From positions 1 through 32,954 of the forward strand of contig MDYQ01000335.1 in NCBI GenBank assembly GCA_003024175.1: DNA of 32,954 nt, written 5' to 3'. Positions 22,646 to 32,638 of this stretch are shown here, one piece after another. Within the stretch, counting starts at the first letter, position 1. Every line of letters begins with the position of its first letter. Source of the stretch: Planoprotostelium fungivorum. Lineage: Eukaryota; Evosea; Variosea; Cavosteliida; Cavosteliaceae. Under the pieces are notes generated by a model. That model was not told the origin of the DNA. It did not search any database and was given only the letters and a program-made list of their open reading frames with translations. A program made the translations under genes and the position numbers.

Positions 22646-22972
22646 TCAATAGAATAACAATGCAAATAATGGACAGAACAACTGAATAATAGGCAACCAT
22701 AATTGAATAAAACCTAATGATATGCAAATTGTGAAAAAAATAGCAAAGCACTGTAAGGGCAACAGTAGCCAAGCCAGTCTCGTGTTCATCTGTCCATCTG
22801 TCGATGTGTTCATCTGTCCATCTGTCGATGTGTTCATCTGTCCATCTGTCGATGTTCCTCTTTCCATACGTCGAGTTCCTCTTGCAATGCGTCGAGTTGT
22901 CTTTTCTAATTTTTTATCATTTTTCTTCCCATGTTCTCCTTGATTTATCTCTCGTAGGTAGCACTCAGACAA
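22646..22972 (-). CDS. Hypothetical small membrane protein ORF, 108 aa
   Basis: The ORF has a basic N-terminal part, three tandem copies of the octapeptide TDGQMNTS encoded by a 24-bp repeat, then about 45 very hydrophobic residues (LAWLLLPLQCFAIFF and LWLPIIQLFCPLFALLF) that could form two membrane helices. An overlapping frame (22,772-22,521, 83 codons) is also strongly hydrophobic, so the reading frame is uncertain. The DNA at 22,620-22,750 is visibly A/T-richer than its surroundings. It could be an upstream exon of the gene at 20,850-22,498, or spurious. Confidence 0.3.
   Translation of the reverse strand: MSECYLREINQGEHGKKNDKKLEKTTRRIARGTRRMERGTSTDGQMNTSTDGQMNTSTDGQMNTRLAWLLLPLQCFAIFFTICISLGFIQLWLPIIQLFCPLFALLFY
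22783..22854. repeat. Three perfect tandem copies of a 24-bp unit
   Basis: The unit starts TGTTCATCTG and ends TCTGTCGATG; copies at 22,783, 22,807 and 22,831. Being 24 bp long it keeps every frame open, and on the minus strand it encodes TDGQMNTS. Confidence 0.95.
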
Positions 22973-22985
22973 CTCAAAGACGATC

Positions 22986-23926
22986 GTGATCCCATTCTTA
23001 TCACCCCATATTTATTATATTGATTCATTCCTTCGTCTTGTGTTGTGCACGTCAGTCTTAGGAGTCTTCTGTCTGGCCTCTCTGCTTGTTCTTTGCTTTC
23101 TTGACGAGCACAACTTACTCTTTCACATCCACGATGATCAGCGCTACCCACGTCGAAGCAAAGCGACACACATCAAAACAAACTCACCTCAAGATGACGA
23201 CGGAGATGTCTCCTTTGTGGAACACATCAAAGGAAGAATCCAAACCTACAAAGGAATCAGAAGAACTTCTCGAAGGGGTCAACGAACAACTCACCTCACA
23301 TTGCGAACGGGAAGGAGACCACTGCAGAAGAGGACAGACATCGCCCAGATTGTCCCCAAAAAGAGAGGACCAATGAACCGTGGAGACAACGCCCAGAGGG
23401 ATCCTTCACCACCTGCACAGAATAAGCGACGTGAAGTTCGAGTGGATTCCACTCAAAACAGATCATACTCACCTCCGTCGGACGAAGAGGACACTCCACC
23501 GTCAAGAATGGCTTCCAAGCAGAGAAAGGGTCACCTGAACTCTGATCAGAACAGACGTTCAGACAATCGACCAAAGGATCACTCACTTGAGCCCTAAAGG
23601 ACAAACCAATCGGGTCCAGCCCACACCAGACGATCGACCAAATATTGTCAAGCCAGAGAGAAGGGACCTGAGCGAAATCATCAGCAACCAGACCGCCAGT
23701 CACACATCAGAACTCGGCGGCAGCCTCCTTCTACAAGAAGCTGCTCAACGAGCTCGATGGACTCACCTCCAAAGAAGCTCCAACCGGACCAGCACGGAAC
23801 GAGAGACCAAGGGAGGCGGACCGACCTCACCATTGCGAGCACCCCATCCCGATCGACAATGATGCCATCCATCACAATCCTCAACAGACGACAGAACCTA
23901 CACAAGAGGTCAATGGAGAGGAGAGA
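22986..23926 (+). CDS. Hypothetical charged protein, exon structure unresolved
   Basis: An open frame of 203 codons (22,986-23,597) begins with a hydrophobic segment ([18 protein letters not shown]) and continues as a Lys/Arg/Asp/Ser-rich disordered sequence with [16 protein letters not shown]. Later, another frame reads [18 protein letters not shown] (about 23,729) to TAA near 23,926. The ACTCACCT octamer occurs repeatedly (23,187; 23,288; 23,469; 23,761), as in retroelement ORF1-like regions, so part of this may be retroelement-derived. Overlapping frames are similarly open. No family recognised. Confidence 0.25.
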
Positions 23927-24243
23927 CGATAACTCTCACCTCGCGTCCCAGATGGTCCAGACACTATCGAGAGAAATGCCCCAGCCGATCGAGGGAACGA
24001 AACAGTTCTCCTTCGTAAGTTCTCTCGTTGGAGGTTGAGGGGCGACCGGAGCGGTGTTCTCCCGATGAGTTTGGCCGTCTGGAGGTGTGGGTTTGAATGT
24101 GATTGGCGACGACACGGTAGCCATGTCGATGCTCTGGGGGTCCTCTGCCTCTCTGACCTGTTTCTCAACGTCAGTTTTGATTGCAATGGAGTACGATGAT
24201 AAATGGGTGATGAGGGTGATGATGTCAATCGGGTGATGATCAC

Positions 24244-24567
24244 CTTCTCGATCTCGATGAGGAGCAGATCATCGTGGTTGACAAGGTTGGCGGCATCTCT
24301 TCCACCAATGCGATCGAATTGAATCGCAGAGCAGGGTCCAGTCTGTCCGATCTCCCAAAATCTTTCCTTCGTGCCTGAGAAGGTCAACGTCTGAATTGAA
24401 TGAGACGGATGAAAAGGTACGATTGGGATCGAATGTTCACGATGACTCACCAAATGGCAAGACTCTCTCGGTTGGGAGATACTCGAGCCACATCTGACGA
24501 GCCTCCTCGAGGACGCGCACTCTCTCAGGAGTGAGATAAGCCAAATCGTGCCTGATGCCGTCTGGCA
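24244..24567 (-). pseudogene. Alanyl-tRNA synthetase catalytic-domain fragment
   Basis: AlaRS charges tRNA-Ala; its class II core contains a highly conserved block around motif 2. Here the minus strand reads [20 protein letters not shown] (ending 24,451), then a 76-nt GTGAGT..CAG intron (24,450-24,375) whose removal gives [15 protein letters not shown] and then [19 protein letters not shown] (to about 24,265). This matches the AlaRS order [34 protein letters not shown] in spacing and residues, except that the family's second GPC and the catalytic-core SEIH are reduced to SAI. The expected EIWNLVF after the DD motif is replaced by EIEK. No other AlaRS domain is convincingly present, so it is a stranded fragment. 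Identification by recalled motif. Confidence 0.65.
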
Positions 24568-24872
24568 GCGGCAATCGAGGCGGAGGACAAGGCCGGAGAC
24601 ACCAGGGAGGTGACGGTCTGCTTCAGTTGGTTCTTGCCGTGTGATGTTTCGGTTCGACGACGAATTCTTCTCCTACTTTCAATTGAGGTCGTTGTATGCT
24701 CGATCGGCTTCGGTGGCCTGGGGTGAAGTGCGATTAAGAGCGTCAATCTCGTGGAGAAATCTGTGAAGGTGAGTTTGTGTTGTCGTGGAGGAGATGAAAT
24801 ATTTCATATCCTATTTCAAGTCGTTTCGCGTGGATGGTGTGGAAGGATGAATGGAGGGATGTAGAGGAAGAA
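24568..24872. other. Exon-like debris between AlaRS and CHD1 fragments
   Basis: The minus strand encodes short open pieces ([37 protein letters not shown]) interrupted by stops. A GTGAGT lies at 24,774 on the plus strand. I could not assign them to a family. Confidence 0.3.
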
Positions 24873-25860
24873 TCACCGAACGAAATGAGGTAATAGACCT
24901 TTGGCGAAGAGATATGGATGGCTCGATGCCTTCTTCGATTTCATGACGATGTTGTGGAGGCCCAATCGATCTTTGATCATCAGCTCGTACGTCGTGATGA
25001 CCGTGTTGATCTTGAAGGTACCGTCTGAATGGTACAGCTCGTCCTTCGGATCATCTCTCAGCTGACCGAATTCCCAGTGTAAGTGACGACGTTCATCCCG
25101 GGAGTCCACCGCTCGAATTCGGACTCCCCATTTCCGATGGTGAAGGAGGGGCACGAGGACCATGAATGGACCCTGACAGTTGAAGGTCTTCATCAGGGTG
25201 ACCAACGTGGCGATGGTCTGGATCGTTTTTCCCAGACCCACCTCATCGGCGAAAATTCCATTGACTTGGTTGCACCAATTGTGGATGAGCCAATTGACAC
25301 CGTCGAGTTGGTAGTCTCTCAGCTCCCCATGGAACCAATCTCCCATGTTCGATATCGGCTCGAAATGTGGCCTGGGGCTGGGTGTATCCCTCACGACAAT
25401 AGTGTTCCTCTCATCGTACTCTGCAACGTGGAGGGAGCAGTTTGGAGTGTCTTCAGGGCCTCCCAGGTACAGTCGGCGGAGGGTAATTAGTGCAATTTGA
25501 CGAGGTACTGGTCTCGTTCCACGCGGTGACCGATGATCTTGTCGGGTTGTAGATAGACGTTGGGGGTCTCGCGGTGGATCTCCATGGCTACGTCTGCGTT
25601 CTCTCTCTGTTCCTTCGATGCCGCGCTCCTCCAATCTTCCTGCTTGTCCAATTGTTTCTTCACACCACCGAATCCCTGTAGGCTCTCTAACGTGTTCCAC
25701 CTTGACTTGATATCAGCTATCACATCTTCCTTCTCTTGTTCTCACGTGTTGTGGATTTGCGCGCGGTGGTTCCACAAGATGAGGAAGAGTGTCTCCCTCT
25801 AGTGCTTCTTGAAGTCCAAGATCTTCTCGATGGATGGAACCGATGGTACCGTGGATGGGT
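24873..25860 (-). pseudogene. CHD1-type chromatin remodeler pseudogene (chromodomains plus start of SNF2 ATPase)
   Basis: In order: chromodomain 1 remnant (IEKILDFKK, then ETLFLILWNHRAQIHNTW across a 45-nt GTGAG intron at about 25,750), NTLESLQGFGGVKKQLDK, chromodomain 2 (IIGHRVERDQYLVK, then SADCTWEAL), RPHFEPISN, and the SNF2 start ELRDYQLDGVNWLIHNW with Walker A DEVGLGKT (25,225-25,250), QGPFMVLVPL and INTVITTYELMIKDR. CHD proteins slide nucleosomes using ATP. Lesions: in-frame TAG (25,799-25,801), in-frame TAA (25,487-25,489) where Trp-Lys-Gly is expected, a frameshift after TWEALKTLQ, and a local double frameshift around FERWTPGMNVVTYTG. The DEAH box and second ATPase lobe are absent. 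Walker A has Val where Met is usual. Confidence 0.8.
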
Positions 25861-26214
25861 GCGTAGAGTCAACGGGTCTCCCTCGTCATCCTCTTCTTCG
25901 TGGGTGACTCAGCATGGTCGACCTTGGCGCTTCCTCTCCGGAGACTTCTCTGTCCACTGTCACCGTAATCTGTTGTCGATGAGATGATGTGGATGATGAT
26001 GAGACATCACCATCGTCTTCGGTTTTGAATCTCTTGTGGGGTGCGGCACTGTTGCCTGGGAGTCATCGCTGTCGCTGCTGCTCTCATCGTCGAACGATGC
26101 GGGTTCCTTGGACGAGTGGCCATTGGAAGCCTCGTCTTCAGAGATGTCCACTCCCGCCTTTTTCTCTTTCTTCGGGCTGTCACTTGGTTGTTCTGATGGA
26201 CTTGAGCACCAATG
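25861..26214 (-). pseudogene. Acidic Ser-rich segment, possibly the CHD1 N-terminus
   Basis: The minus-strand frame reads [15 protein letters not shown], then [20 protein letters not shown] and [14 protein letters not shown], followed by a His-rich end and a stop. CHD1 proteins carry such an acidic serine-rich region ahead of the chromodomains, and its position fits, but low-complexity sequence is weak evidence. The frame stops before chromodomain 1. Confidence 0.4.
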
Positions 26215-29195
26215 AGAGGTTCGGACTGTAACTCGGACTCGTAGGACTGAACCCGGAAGGTTTGGACTGAAGAGTCCCTCGTTGTAAGGTGACCCCGGAC
26301 GGTTGGGACTGAAGGAAGCACTGTGGATACCATGACGCGGAATGGACATCGGGTGTCCACGATAAGTCATGACTTCAGAGAGGATAACCAAGTGACGGTA
26401 GTTGACGTAACTTCCATCGAAAGAGATGACGGCCCTCAATCCCTTGAAGAGAGCATTCCTCACGGCTTCGATACCCAACATCTGGATGATCTCCACGATG
26501 TCACTCGATGATGTCCTCGTGTGGTCGACTCTGGGCTCGGACAGCACGGCGAGGAGGTAGATGCCTTCTGTCTCCAAACTCCTTCTCCATGTTGAAGTTG
26601 CCCTTGTCATCAAAGAACTGTTGTCTCTTGCCGCTCTTGATGAAGACCTTCTTGATGTCAGAGACATCTCCCAGGACCATCTCACCCAGCATGTTCTGCT
26701 CGGTCTTTTTCAAAAACTCGTCGTCCTGTGCCACCGTATTGTCCTTCGTGTTCTGCACGTTCGTCTCGTCATCGTTCACGACGCGGACTCGTAGGACGAG
26801 GCGCTCGACGTTGTCGTCGTTGCTCATCAGATTCAAATCGTTACCGAAGCCGGCAGGAATCTTCTCTACGACGTGCTGCATCTCGTACCTCTTGTCCAGC
26901 ATCATGTGACGATCGAATTCGATGCGGAGGAGCCAGGGGGAGATACGGTTGGTGATGGGCTCGTCGGACATGTCATAGTACGTGCTGACGAATTCACAGT
27001 CCTCTTCGATGGCGGTGTAGTGGTTGTTCTCGAAATTGTAGAAGATTTCGTGATACGAGCGAGGGTTCCGTATTCGAGACAAGATTGGACGACTGGAAGG
27101 GTGAGACGATGATGAGAGAGGAAAACTCACTCTTGGCTTGAGCAAGGGCAGAGATGTAAGGTTCACGGAGGTACACGTTGAGTCCTGGTGTCTTCGTCTT
27201 CTTTGCAATGTTGATGATCTCATTCAGTCTAGGTACTCCCAAGGTGACATTCTTAGTGATCACACCAGCAAAGTGGAAGGTGTTGAGAGTCATCTGAGTG
27301 GCAGGCTCTCCAATCGATTGAGCGGCAAGCGCACCCACCATCTCACCAAAGGCGGCAATGGGTGTAAGAATCGACTCTCGATCTCTCCCAACAGCCATTC
27401 AAAGGATTCAGAGGACAAGCGATTATCTGATGAAAGTTAATTTGACGTGAGAGAAGAGGGAGAACTCACTCGTGATGACCTTCTTTGCAGCGAGTGTGGA
27501 ACAGAGTAAGACATTGAAGAGGAGGGTGGTGTTGTCGTGCATGTTGAAAGAGATGGGACGACGATGACCTTCTCTGATGGTTGGTTGACGCCTTCGATGA
27601 CCTTGATGGGGTGGAGTTCAATTGGACGTGATACGTCGATGTGGAACGTCTTCTGTGCGTTCCAGATGAGTCGCTTGAGGTTGACGGGAAGAGGCCGAGA
27701 GTCTTCGCCTGAGGGATGTCATTCTTCTTTCGTGGACGATTCGACTCACCGCTTCGAATATTGTCGCGTAAAAACTTTCGATCCTGAAGGAGGGTAACAT
27801 ACTCGCGCACGAGGGTGGCTCTGATCTGTGCGTCCTCTGTTATGTCACTGATGATCTTGGGTTGCAAGACCTTCCCCAAACAGCAAGGCTTTGGTGTTTG
27901 GGGATGAACACCATCTGATGAGAGTGTCATCGCTCTATTGATCGATTCTCTCACCTGTAGATCTTCTCCAAGACCATGGCCCATGGCGTGTAAGAAGAAT
28001 TCTTGTGGTGTGAGACCTCCCAGATAAGAGTTTTCAAAGAAGCCTCGACTCTCCGGTCCATAGTCATGATTGACAAAGTGGGGCAGGGTCCTTCCCTTGA
28101 ATCCGAACGAATTCTCTTTCCCTCGACGTTCTGCTGACCGACTCAAACAATCATCTGAGAGATGTTGATGGCCGATCCCTTACTTCCAGCGATAACCATC
28201 ATCTTGATGTTATTCGTCTCTCAGTGACTGCGTAGCGGACGAACCAGCACCATCTCTCGCCTTGTTCAGCACGCGGTTGACTTCTTCCTCGAAAGACTCT
28301 TGGTGTGTGGCTACTGGCTGAGCTTCGAGCTCGTTGTACTGGGCCTTGACGTGCATCAATGATCCTGTGTCGTGTTACTCGTGAACGTGAAGATGGATGT
28401 GTGATATCAAGAGATGCATGGTGTGATGTTAAGAGATGGATGTATATCGAGAGATGTATCTGGCTCACCTTCTTCATTTCCCACACTCTTCTTGTCAATC
28501 ATTCCACAGAGTAGCTCTCCCTGTTCAACGTTGGTACGTGTGTCCGTGAGGGAGATGATCCTCTCTGTCCTTCGTGTCGTTGTCGGGGTGTCCGTTAGCC
28601 AATCGAGGAGGAATGATGAGAGAAAAGAGCTGTTTTCCCTCGGGGTATGGGGACCTTTCCATCAAAGGTGGGCAGCCACATCATGATGTCATCACCAGAT
28701 CCTTCCCCATAAAGTTGTCCCTGCGAGTGAAGAGACGGTGATCCGAGAGAGCATCCTGCACGTGCATGTTCATCTCGTCTCCATCAAAATCGGCATTGTA
28801 GGGTGTCGTCACGGATAGATTGAGACGGAAGGTCGAGTAGGGCATCACTTTGATCCTGTGCCCCATCATACTCATCTTGTGGAGCGAAGGCTGACGATTG
28901 AAGATGACGAGGTCTCCGTCCTGGATGTGTCTGTCCACCCTGTAGCCGTGCTCGAGGTGGATGTCCTTCGCCCTCTTGATATATCTCAGATCGATTCTCT
29001 GCTCTGTCCGGTCGAATGATCGACTTGGCTCCTGAGTGGGTGTTCGGACCGTTCGCGACGAGCGTTCTCATGCGGTCGATGTTGAAGGGTGTGACCATCC
29101 CGGGGTAGGTCAAGTTCAGGGTGATGGAACGAGGCATTCCGAGTTGGTCGATGGACAAGTTGGGATCAGCCGTAATGACCGTTGAAGGAGGGTGT
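26215..29195 (-). pseudogene. RPB1-like pseudogene (RNA polymerase II largest subunit), right copy
   Basis: RPB1 blocks in order on the minus strand: [19 protein letters not shown] (29,195-29,110), [29 protein letters not shown] (about 28,910), [10 protein letters not shown] with all three catalytic Asp (about 28,798), [20 protein letters not shown] (about 28,075), [20 protein letters not shown] (about 27,345), the trigger loop [19 protein letters not shown] (about 27,265), RISPWLLRIEFDRHMM (about 26,945), [30 protein letters not shown] (about 26,490), [11 protein letters not shown] and a CTD remnant. The bridge helix is deleted: HAMG is joined to HGL at about 27,980. Other deletions remove the stretch before VQDAL, and the equivalent of left 17,515-17,712. 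Frameshifts occur near 29,010 and 28,690. RPB1 rather than Pol I/III is indicated by the CTD heptads. Confidence 0.88.
26219..26300 (-). pseudogene. Remnant of RPB1 C-terminal-domain heptads
   Basis: Just after the RPB1 core the minus strand reads [20 protein letters not shown] in one frame and, after a frameshift, [11 protein letters not shown] (26,251-26,219). These match the YSPTSPS heptad with Phe or other changes in degenerate repeats. Only about four heptads are visible before the sequence changes to an acidic Ser-rich region. Confidence 0.6.
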
Positions 29196-31080
29196 GGTTC
29201 TTGAACGATGCGAGCTGGGGCACCACTGATCTCTTGCTTGCGGAGGAGTGTGTTCGACGAGGGCTTCGATACGGGTCAAGTTGACGACGCTGCACGATGA
29301 TTTCGACAAGGATGCAGATGAGAAGGAGGGCGAAATACTGGTCGAGGTAAGTATTCAACATGGAGAATAGAATGACTTACGGCTCTGGCCGGAGGGGCTC
29401 TCCTTTTGGGCGGCAAGAATACCAACCGTTCCAGCGATCAAGAGTGCGAAGCCAGGGACGATGCTGCAAATGAGAGAGGTAGCTGTCCGATCGAACGGCC
29501 AGCACAATCGTCTCAACCGCCTTGGCGACGGGATCGGCCTCTTCACCTGATGCTGCGATGGCACCGAGGAGGGTTGGACAGTGGGGCGAAATGTTGGTTG
29601 ATGGCAAAGCCGGACGCTTGGGCGATGACGCGAGTGATTTGAGGTTGATGTGGTGATGGACGACGAAGCTCTTCACGGTGAGGATCTATCTGTGACCGGT
29701 CCGAGGTGTTGCTTAAGAAGATATCCAAGGGAGGAGGGAGGATCTCATCGAATGCCCCACGAAACGGCAGAGCGTGTCTAACACCTGGTGGCAGCCTCTG
29801 TCACGTCTTCCAACTCGTCACAGAGCACGGCGTACGGCGGCCCAAAGTCTTATCGGATATCTGTGGAGGTGAGACGGGGTGAGGGAGAATGGATCACCTG
29901 TCGCTTGCCGAAATCGAGACAGGCTAGGATCTTGTTCCTCTTGTCGTAGGCGAGGTGAATTCCTCTCTGACGTGAGGCTTCGTGTGGTCCGAGTTGCTGA
30001 GATGTCGAGGGCAGCGAAAGGACTTCGAGCGGCACCCGACGGAACCGCCCAGCAACCAAATGAGTGCGAAGGCTTGTCCTCTCCCATTCCTCGCGAGATC
30101 CAAGCAGATGGCTCTGACCTTCCATCGTGAGTTCATGTTCATCATCATCATGTCGATCATGTCCATCGAGTGATGCACGAACGTGATGTGATGATGACAT
30201 TCATTCTTCTCACCTCTGGGATAGTATCCTTGATGATACTCTCGAGGTCACTGTTCATCACGTCCAGATATAGGTCCAAGTCCTTCGTCTCAGCCAGCAA
30301 CAGATATGTACCGCCTTCTTCTGGATCGATCCGTGTCACCTTCTCCGTCTTCCAATTGTTCTTGTCGTCCGGGGCCTCCGCGGAACGTCGTTCGAGGTGT
30401 CACTGAAGTGGTTCAAGAGCTGGGGAGGGTCCGGGCGATGTAAGGTCTAAAGAGTTTATGCAGGATGGTCGCCAGTGTCTGAAGGCAAAGAGAGATTGTT
30501 GTCTTGCAGGATTGCTTCTTGTCTTCCACCATGGATTGAAGCTTGGTGACCCTACTTGATAGGAATGTCCAAGCCTTTCACGACACAGACCAGACCGTAA
30601 GCGGCACCTTTCATCCATTGTAAGAGATCACATCGAGGAGAGGAGAGGGAGAAGATACGAAAAGGGAAGGAATAGATCACCTCTTCTCGCTGCGAAAGAG
30701 ATGGTTGCGGCCGTCAGGAGTAGCGATGAGTGCCTCGTGGGCCCTCCACTTGAATCGTGGGAAGCTAGAGAGGACTTTGTTGAGGGTCGAGCACATCCTG
30801 CCCCTTGAATAATCCATGTCGGCCTGCGTGTAGTGACATGGCTCCTTCTTGTCTGTTCATGGAGGTGTGTATTGGTAGAACGAGAGGCGGGAAGAGAGGG
30901 AAGACGTAGAAGAAGGAATTCGGCGTGGTTGGCGTGGAACACATACTGCCTGATCTACGTGATGGTGAGAAGTGGAAGATCGTACGCGCGAGTCACCTCT
31001 TGACGAATGGCGGATTCGTTCGCGAGGTCCCTCTTGATACGGTCTTTGGTGGTCTATTGATCCCTGGGCTTCACATCTAG
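29196..31080 (-). pseudogene. GCN1-like pseudogene, right copy
   Basis: GCN1 blocks on the minus strand: KRDLANESAIRQEV (about 31,045), LSSFPRFKWRAHEALIATPD (about 30,765), KGAAYGLVCVVKGLDIPI (30,612-30,559), VEDKKQS and LATILHKLFRPYIARTLPSS (about 30,440), VLCDELEDVTEAA (about 29,820), INLKSLASSPKRPALPSTNI (about 29,650) and LLGAIAASGEEADPVAKAVE (about 29,565). These follow the family's order (ribosome-associated GCN2 activator, HEAT repeats). About 200 nt equivalent to left 15,470-15,665 are missing. TAG after LDIPIK, and several frame changes, show decay unless short introns account for some. At about 29,195 the sequence changes in mid-gene to RPB1. Confidence 0.6.
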
Positions 31081-31480
31081 AATGGATGAGAAGACGGAGA
31101 CAATTTCTTCGACATTCACCTTTCGAGAGGCGTGAACCGACCCATCAGATTGTAATGTTGGTCTTGGAGGACATGTTCAATCGAACCATCTTCACTCCCC
31201 TCTCTTCAACTGCCTCTGCGATCGTAGCTGATCTTTCCACCTCTCATCTTCCTCCGTCAAATGCGACACAGATTGGCCGATTACCTCTGGATCCCACGTT
31301 TGGTTGGCTCATGAGCTGGGTGGGGGTGAGGGGGTGGTCGCGAGTGTTTGGGCCTCTTCTCACCTTGAGGACGTCCGGAACGTAGAAGATAGTCCATTCT
31401 CTTGATGCTAATCGTGATGAGGTCATCTGATTCATCCACGAGAAAGTGATGCATCAGGCTTTCTTCAATCTATTGTCTGT
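31081..31480 (-). repeat. Exon-like modules of the right arm upstream of the GCN1 relic
   Basis: Matches left-arm 14,290-15,030 in inverse orientation: TGTTGGTCTTGGAGGACATG, TCTTCAACTGCCTCTGCGAT, AGATTGGCCGATTACCTCTG and TCTTCTCACCTTGAGGACGT. The left arm carries about 400 extra bases between the second and third blocks. The coding identity is unknown. Confidence 0.6.
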
Positions 31481-31739
31481 CCAGGCGGAGTGATGTTCTC
31501 TGAAAGGACATCAGCCCATCAACACGATCACATCGAGGAACATGACTCACCATGCATAAGTGATCTATTTCTATCGCAGAGAAGAAGGCCAGCTGTAATC
31601 TGCTCTCGATTCAGCCAAAATGTATGACATGTCCTGCACCTTGGGAGTCACAGCAGACTCACTTACACATCTGTCCCCATCTCTGGCTCAAACGATAGTA
31701 CGAGTCTGGACGCTTCAGGTGATTCCACGTCATGGAATC

Positions 31740-31870
31740 GAGCACGCAGAATAGTGGTCACAGCCACAGGGACATAATAGTGGTCTCAGCCACGAAGACA
31801 TACAGTGGTCTCAGCCACGAGATATGTGGTCTCAGCCACGGGGACATGTGGTCTCTAGCTAGAAAGACAA
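31740..31870. repeat. GTGGTCTCAGCCAC minisatellite, first block of right arm
   Basis: Four degenerate units around GTGGTCTCAGCCAC with spacers such as GAAGACATACA and GGGGACAT. Flanked on both sides by ATTCCACGTCATGGAAT (about 31,722 and 31,894). Confidence 0.8.
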
Positions 31871-31992
31871 ACAACTCTTCGTAACCTCAGGCAATTCCAC
31901 GTCATGGAATCAAGCACGCCAGTCTGGGCACATGTGCTTTCCTTCAGAGATGAAGAGATGTGCTGTTCATACAAGCCTAGAGAGGAGTATGG

Positions 31993-32085
31993 TGTGGTCT
32001 CAGCCACAGAGGACATAATAGTGGTCTCAGCCACAGAGGACATAATAGTGATCTCAGCCACAGAGGACATAATAATGGTCTATGG
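31993..32085. repeat. GTGGTCTCAGCCAC minisatellite, second block of right arm
   Basis: Three units of GTGGTCTCAGCCACAGAGG then ACATAATA, one with an A/G change (GTGATCTCAGCCAC). It directly precedes the 32,102-32,412 module. Confidence 0.85.
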
Positions 32086-32101
32086 TCACAGAAGACTCAG
32101 T

Positions 32102-32412
32102 TAGGCACTGGCCCCCCAACTTTGCCTCGAAAGACAGCACGGGATGTGAAAGATGCCCCTCTCCTTTTTTTCCTCTGGCGCAAATATTTGTACCCGCCGC
32201 AAATACAGAAAGGTCAAAAGCAAACGGTTGATAAAATGCGGGTTTGGCACAGACATCGAGTTGAGCAAGTCAAAGAGGACGAGAGGAGACGAAAAAGAAA
32301 CGCTCACATTTCCGGCACAACATCCGATCTGATAAAAATAAGTCGTTGGAATGATGGCCCCACATACCTCAAACGTGAGTCCTCCATATCAGTTGATTAT
32401 TTTCTCTTCTAA
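32102..32412. repeat. CAAATATTTG module, right-arm copy 1
   Basis: Very similar, by eye well above 90%, to 32,639-32,954 in the same orientation, and more distantly to 12,486-12,830 inverted. Contains CAAATATTTG at 32,181-32,190 and a CAAACGTGAGTC end that looks like a splice donor. No long conserved ORF. Confidence 0.85.
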
Positions 32413-32476
32413 ATGAGAGATGGATCTGCATCTGAAAAAATCTCAGCATCCATTGTTCCCCCTCAGGTCGAGCGNC

Positions 32477-32596
32477 GGGGACACGTGTGGTCTCAGCCAC
32501 GGGGACACGTGTGGTCTCAGCCACGGGGACACGTGTGGTCTCAGCCACGGGGACACGTGTGGTCTCAGCCACGGGGACACGTGTGGTCTCAGCCAC
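32477..32596. repeat. Five perfect tandem 24-bp units with GTGGTCTCAGCCAC
   Basis: Units start at 32,477, 32,501, 32,525, 32,549 and 32,573; each is GGGGACACGT followed by GTGGTCTCAGCCAC. All reading frames stay open, giving spurious ORFs (for example VSATGTRV repeated). A single N at 32,475, two bases before the array, marks an uncertain base call or assembly join. Confidence 0.97.
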
Positions 32597-32638
32597 AGAG
32601 GACATAATAGTGGTCTATAGTCACAGAAGACTCAGTTT

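Noticed and set aside
24600-24700. AlaRS editing-domain HTATH motif in the KHHTARTN peptide
   Set aside because: The resemblance is short, the frame has stops on both sides, and it lies upstream of the catalytic fragment, whereas the editing domain is downstream in AlaRS.
24873-25860. Stop-codon reassignment, as in ciliates, to explain stops in conserved frames
   Set aside because: TAA and TAG (CHD1) and TGA (GCN1, RPB1) all interrupt conserved frames at positions without a common replacement residue, and the intact genes end in ordinary TAA and TGA. Decay explains it better.
32477-32596. CRISPR array
   Set aside because: Units are perfect 24-bp tandem repeats without unique spacers, in eukaryotic subtelomeric DNA.
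32369-32620. Proteins made of VSATGTRV or VPVAETTR repeats
   Set aside because: They arise because a 24-bp repeat without stops is open in every frame; frames end right outside the array.
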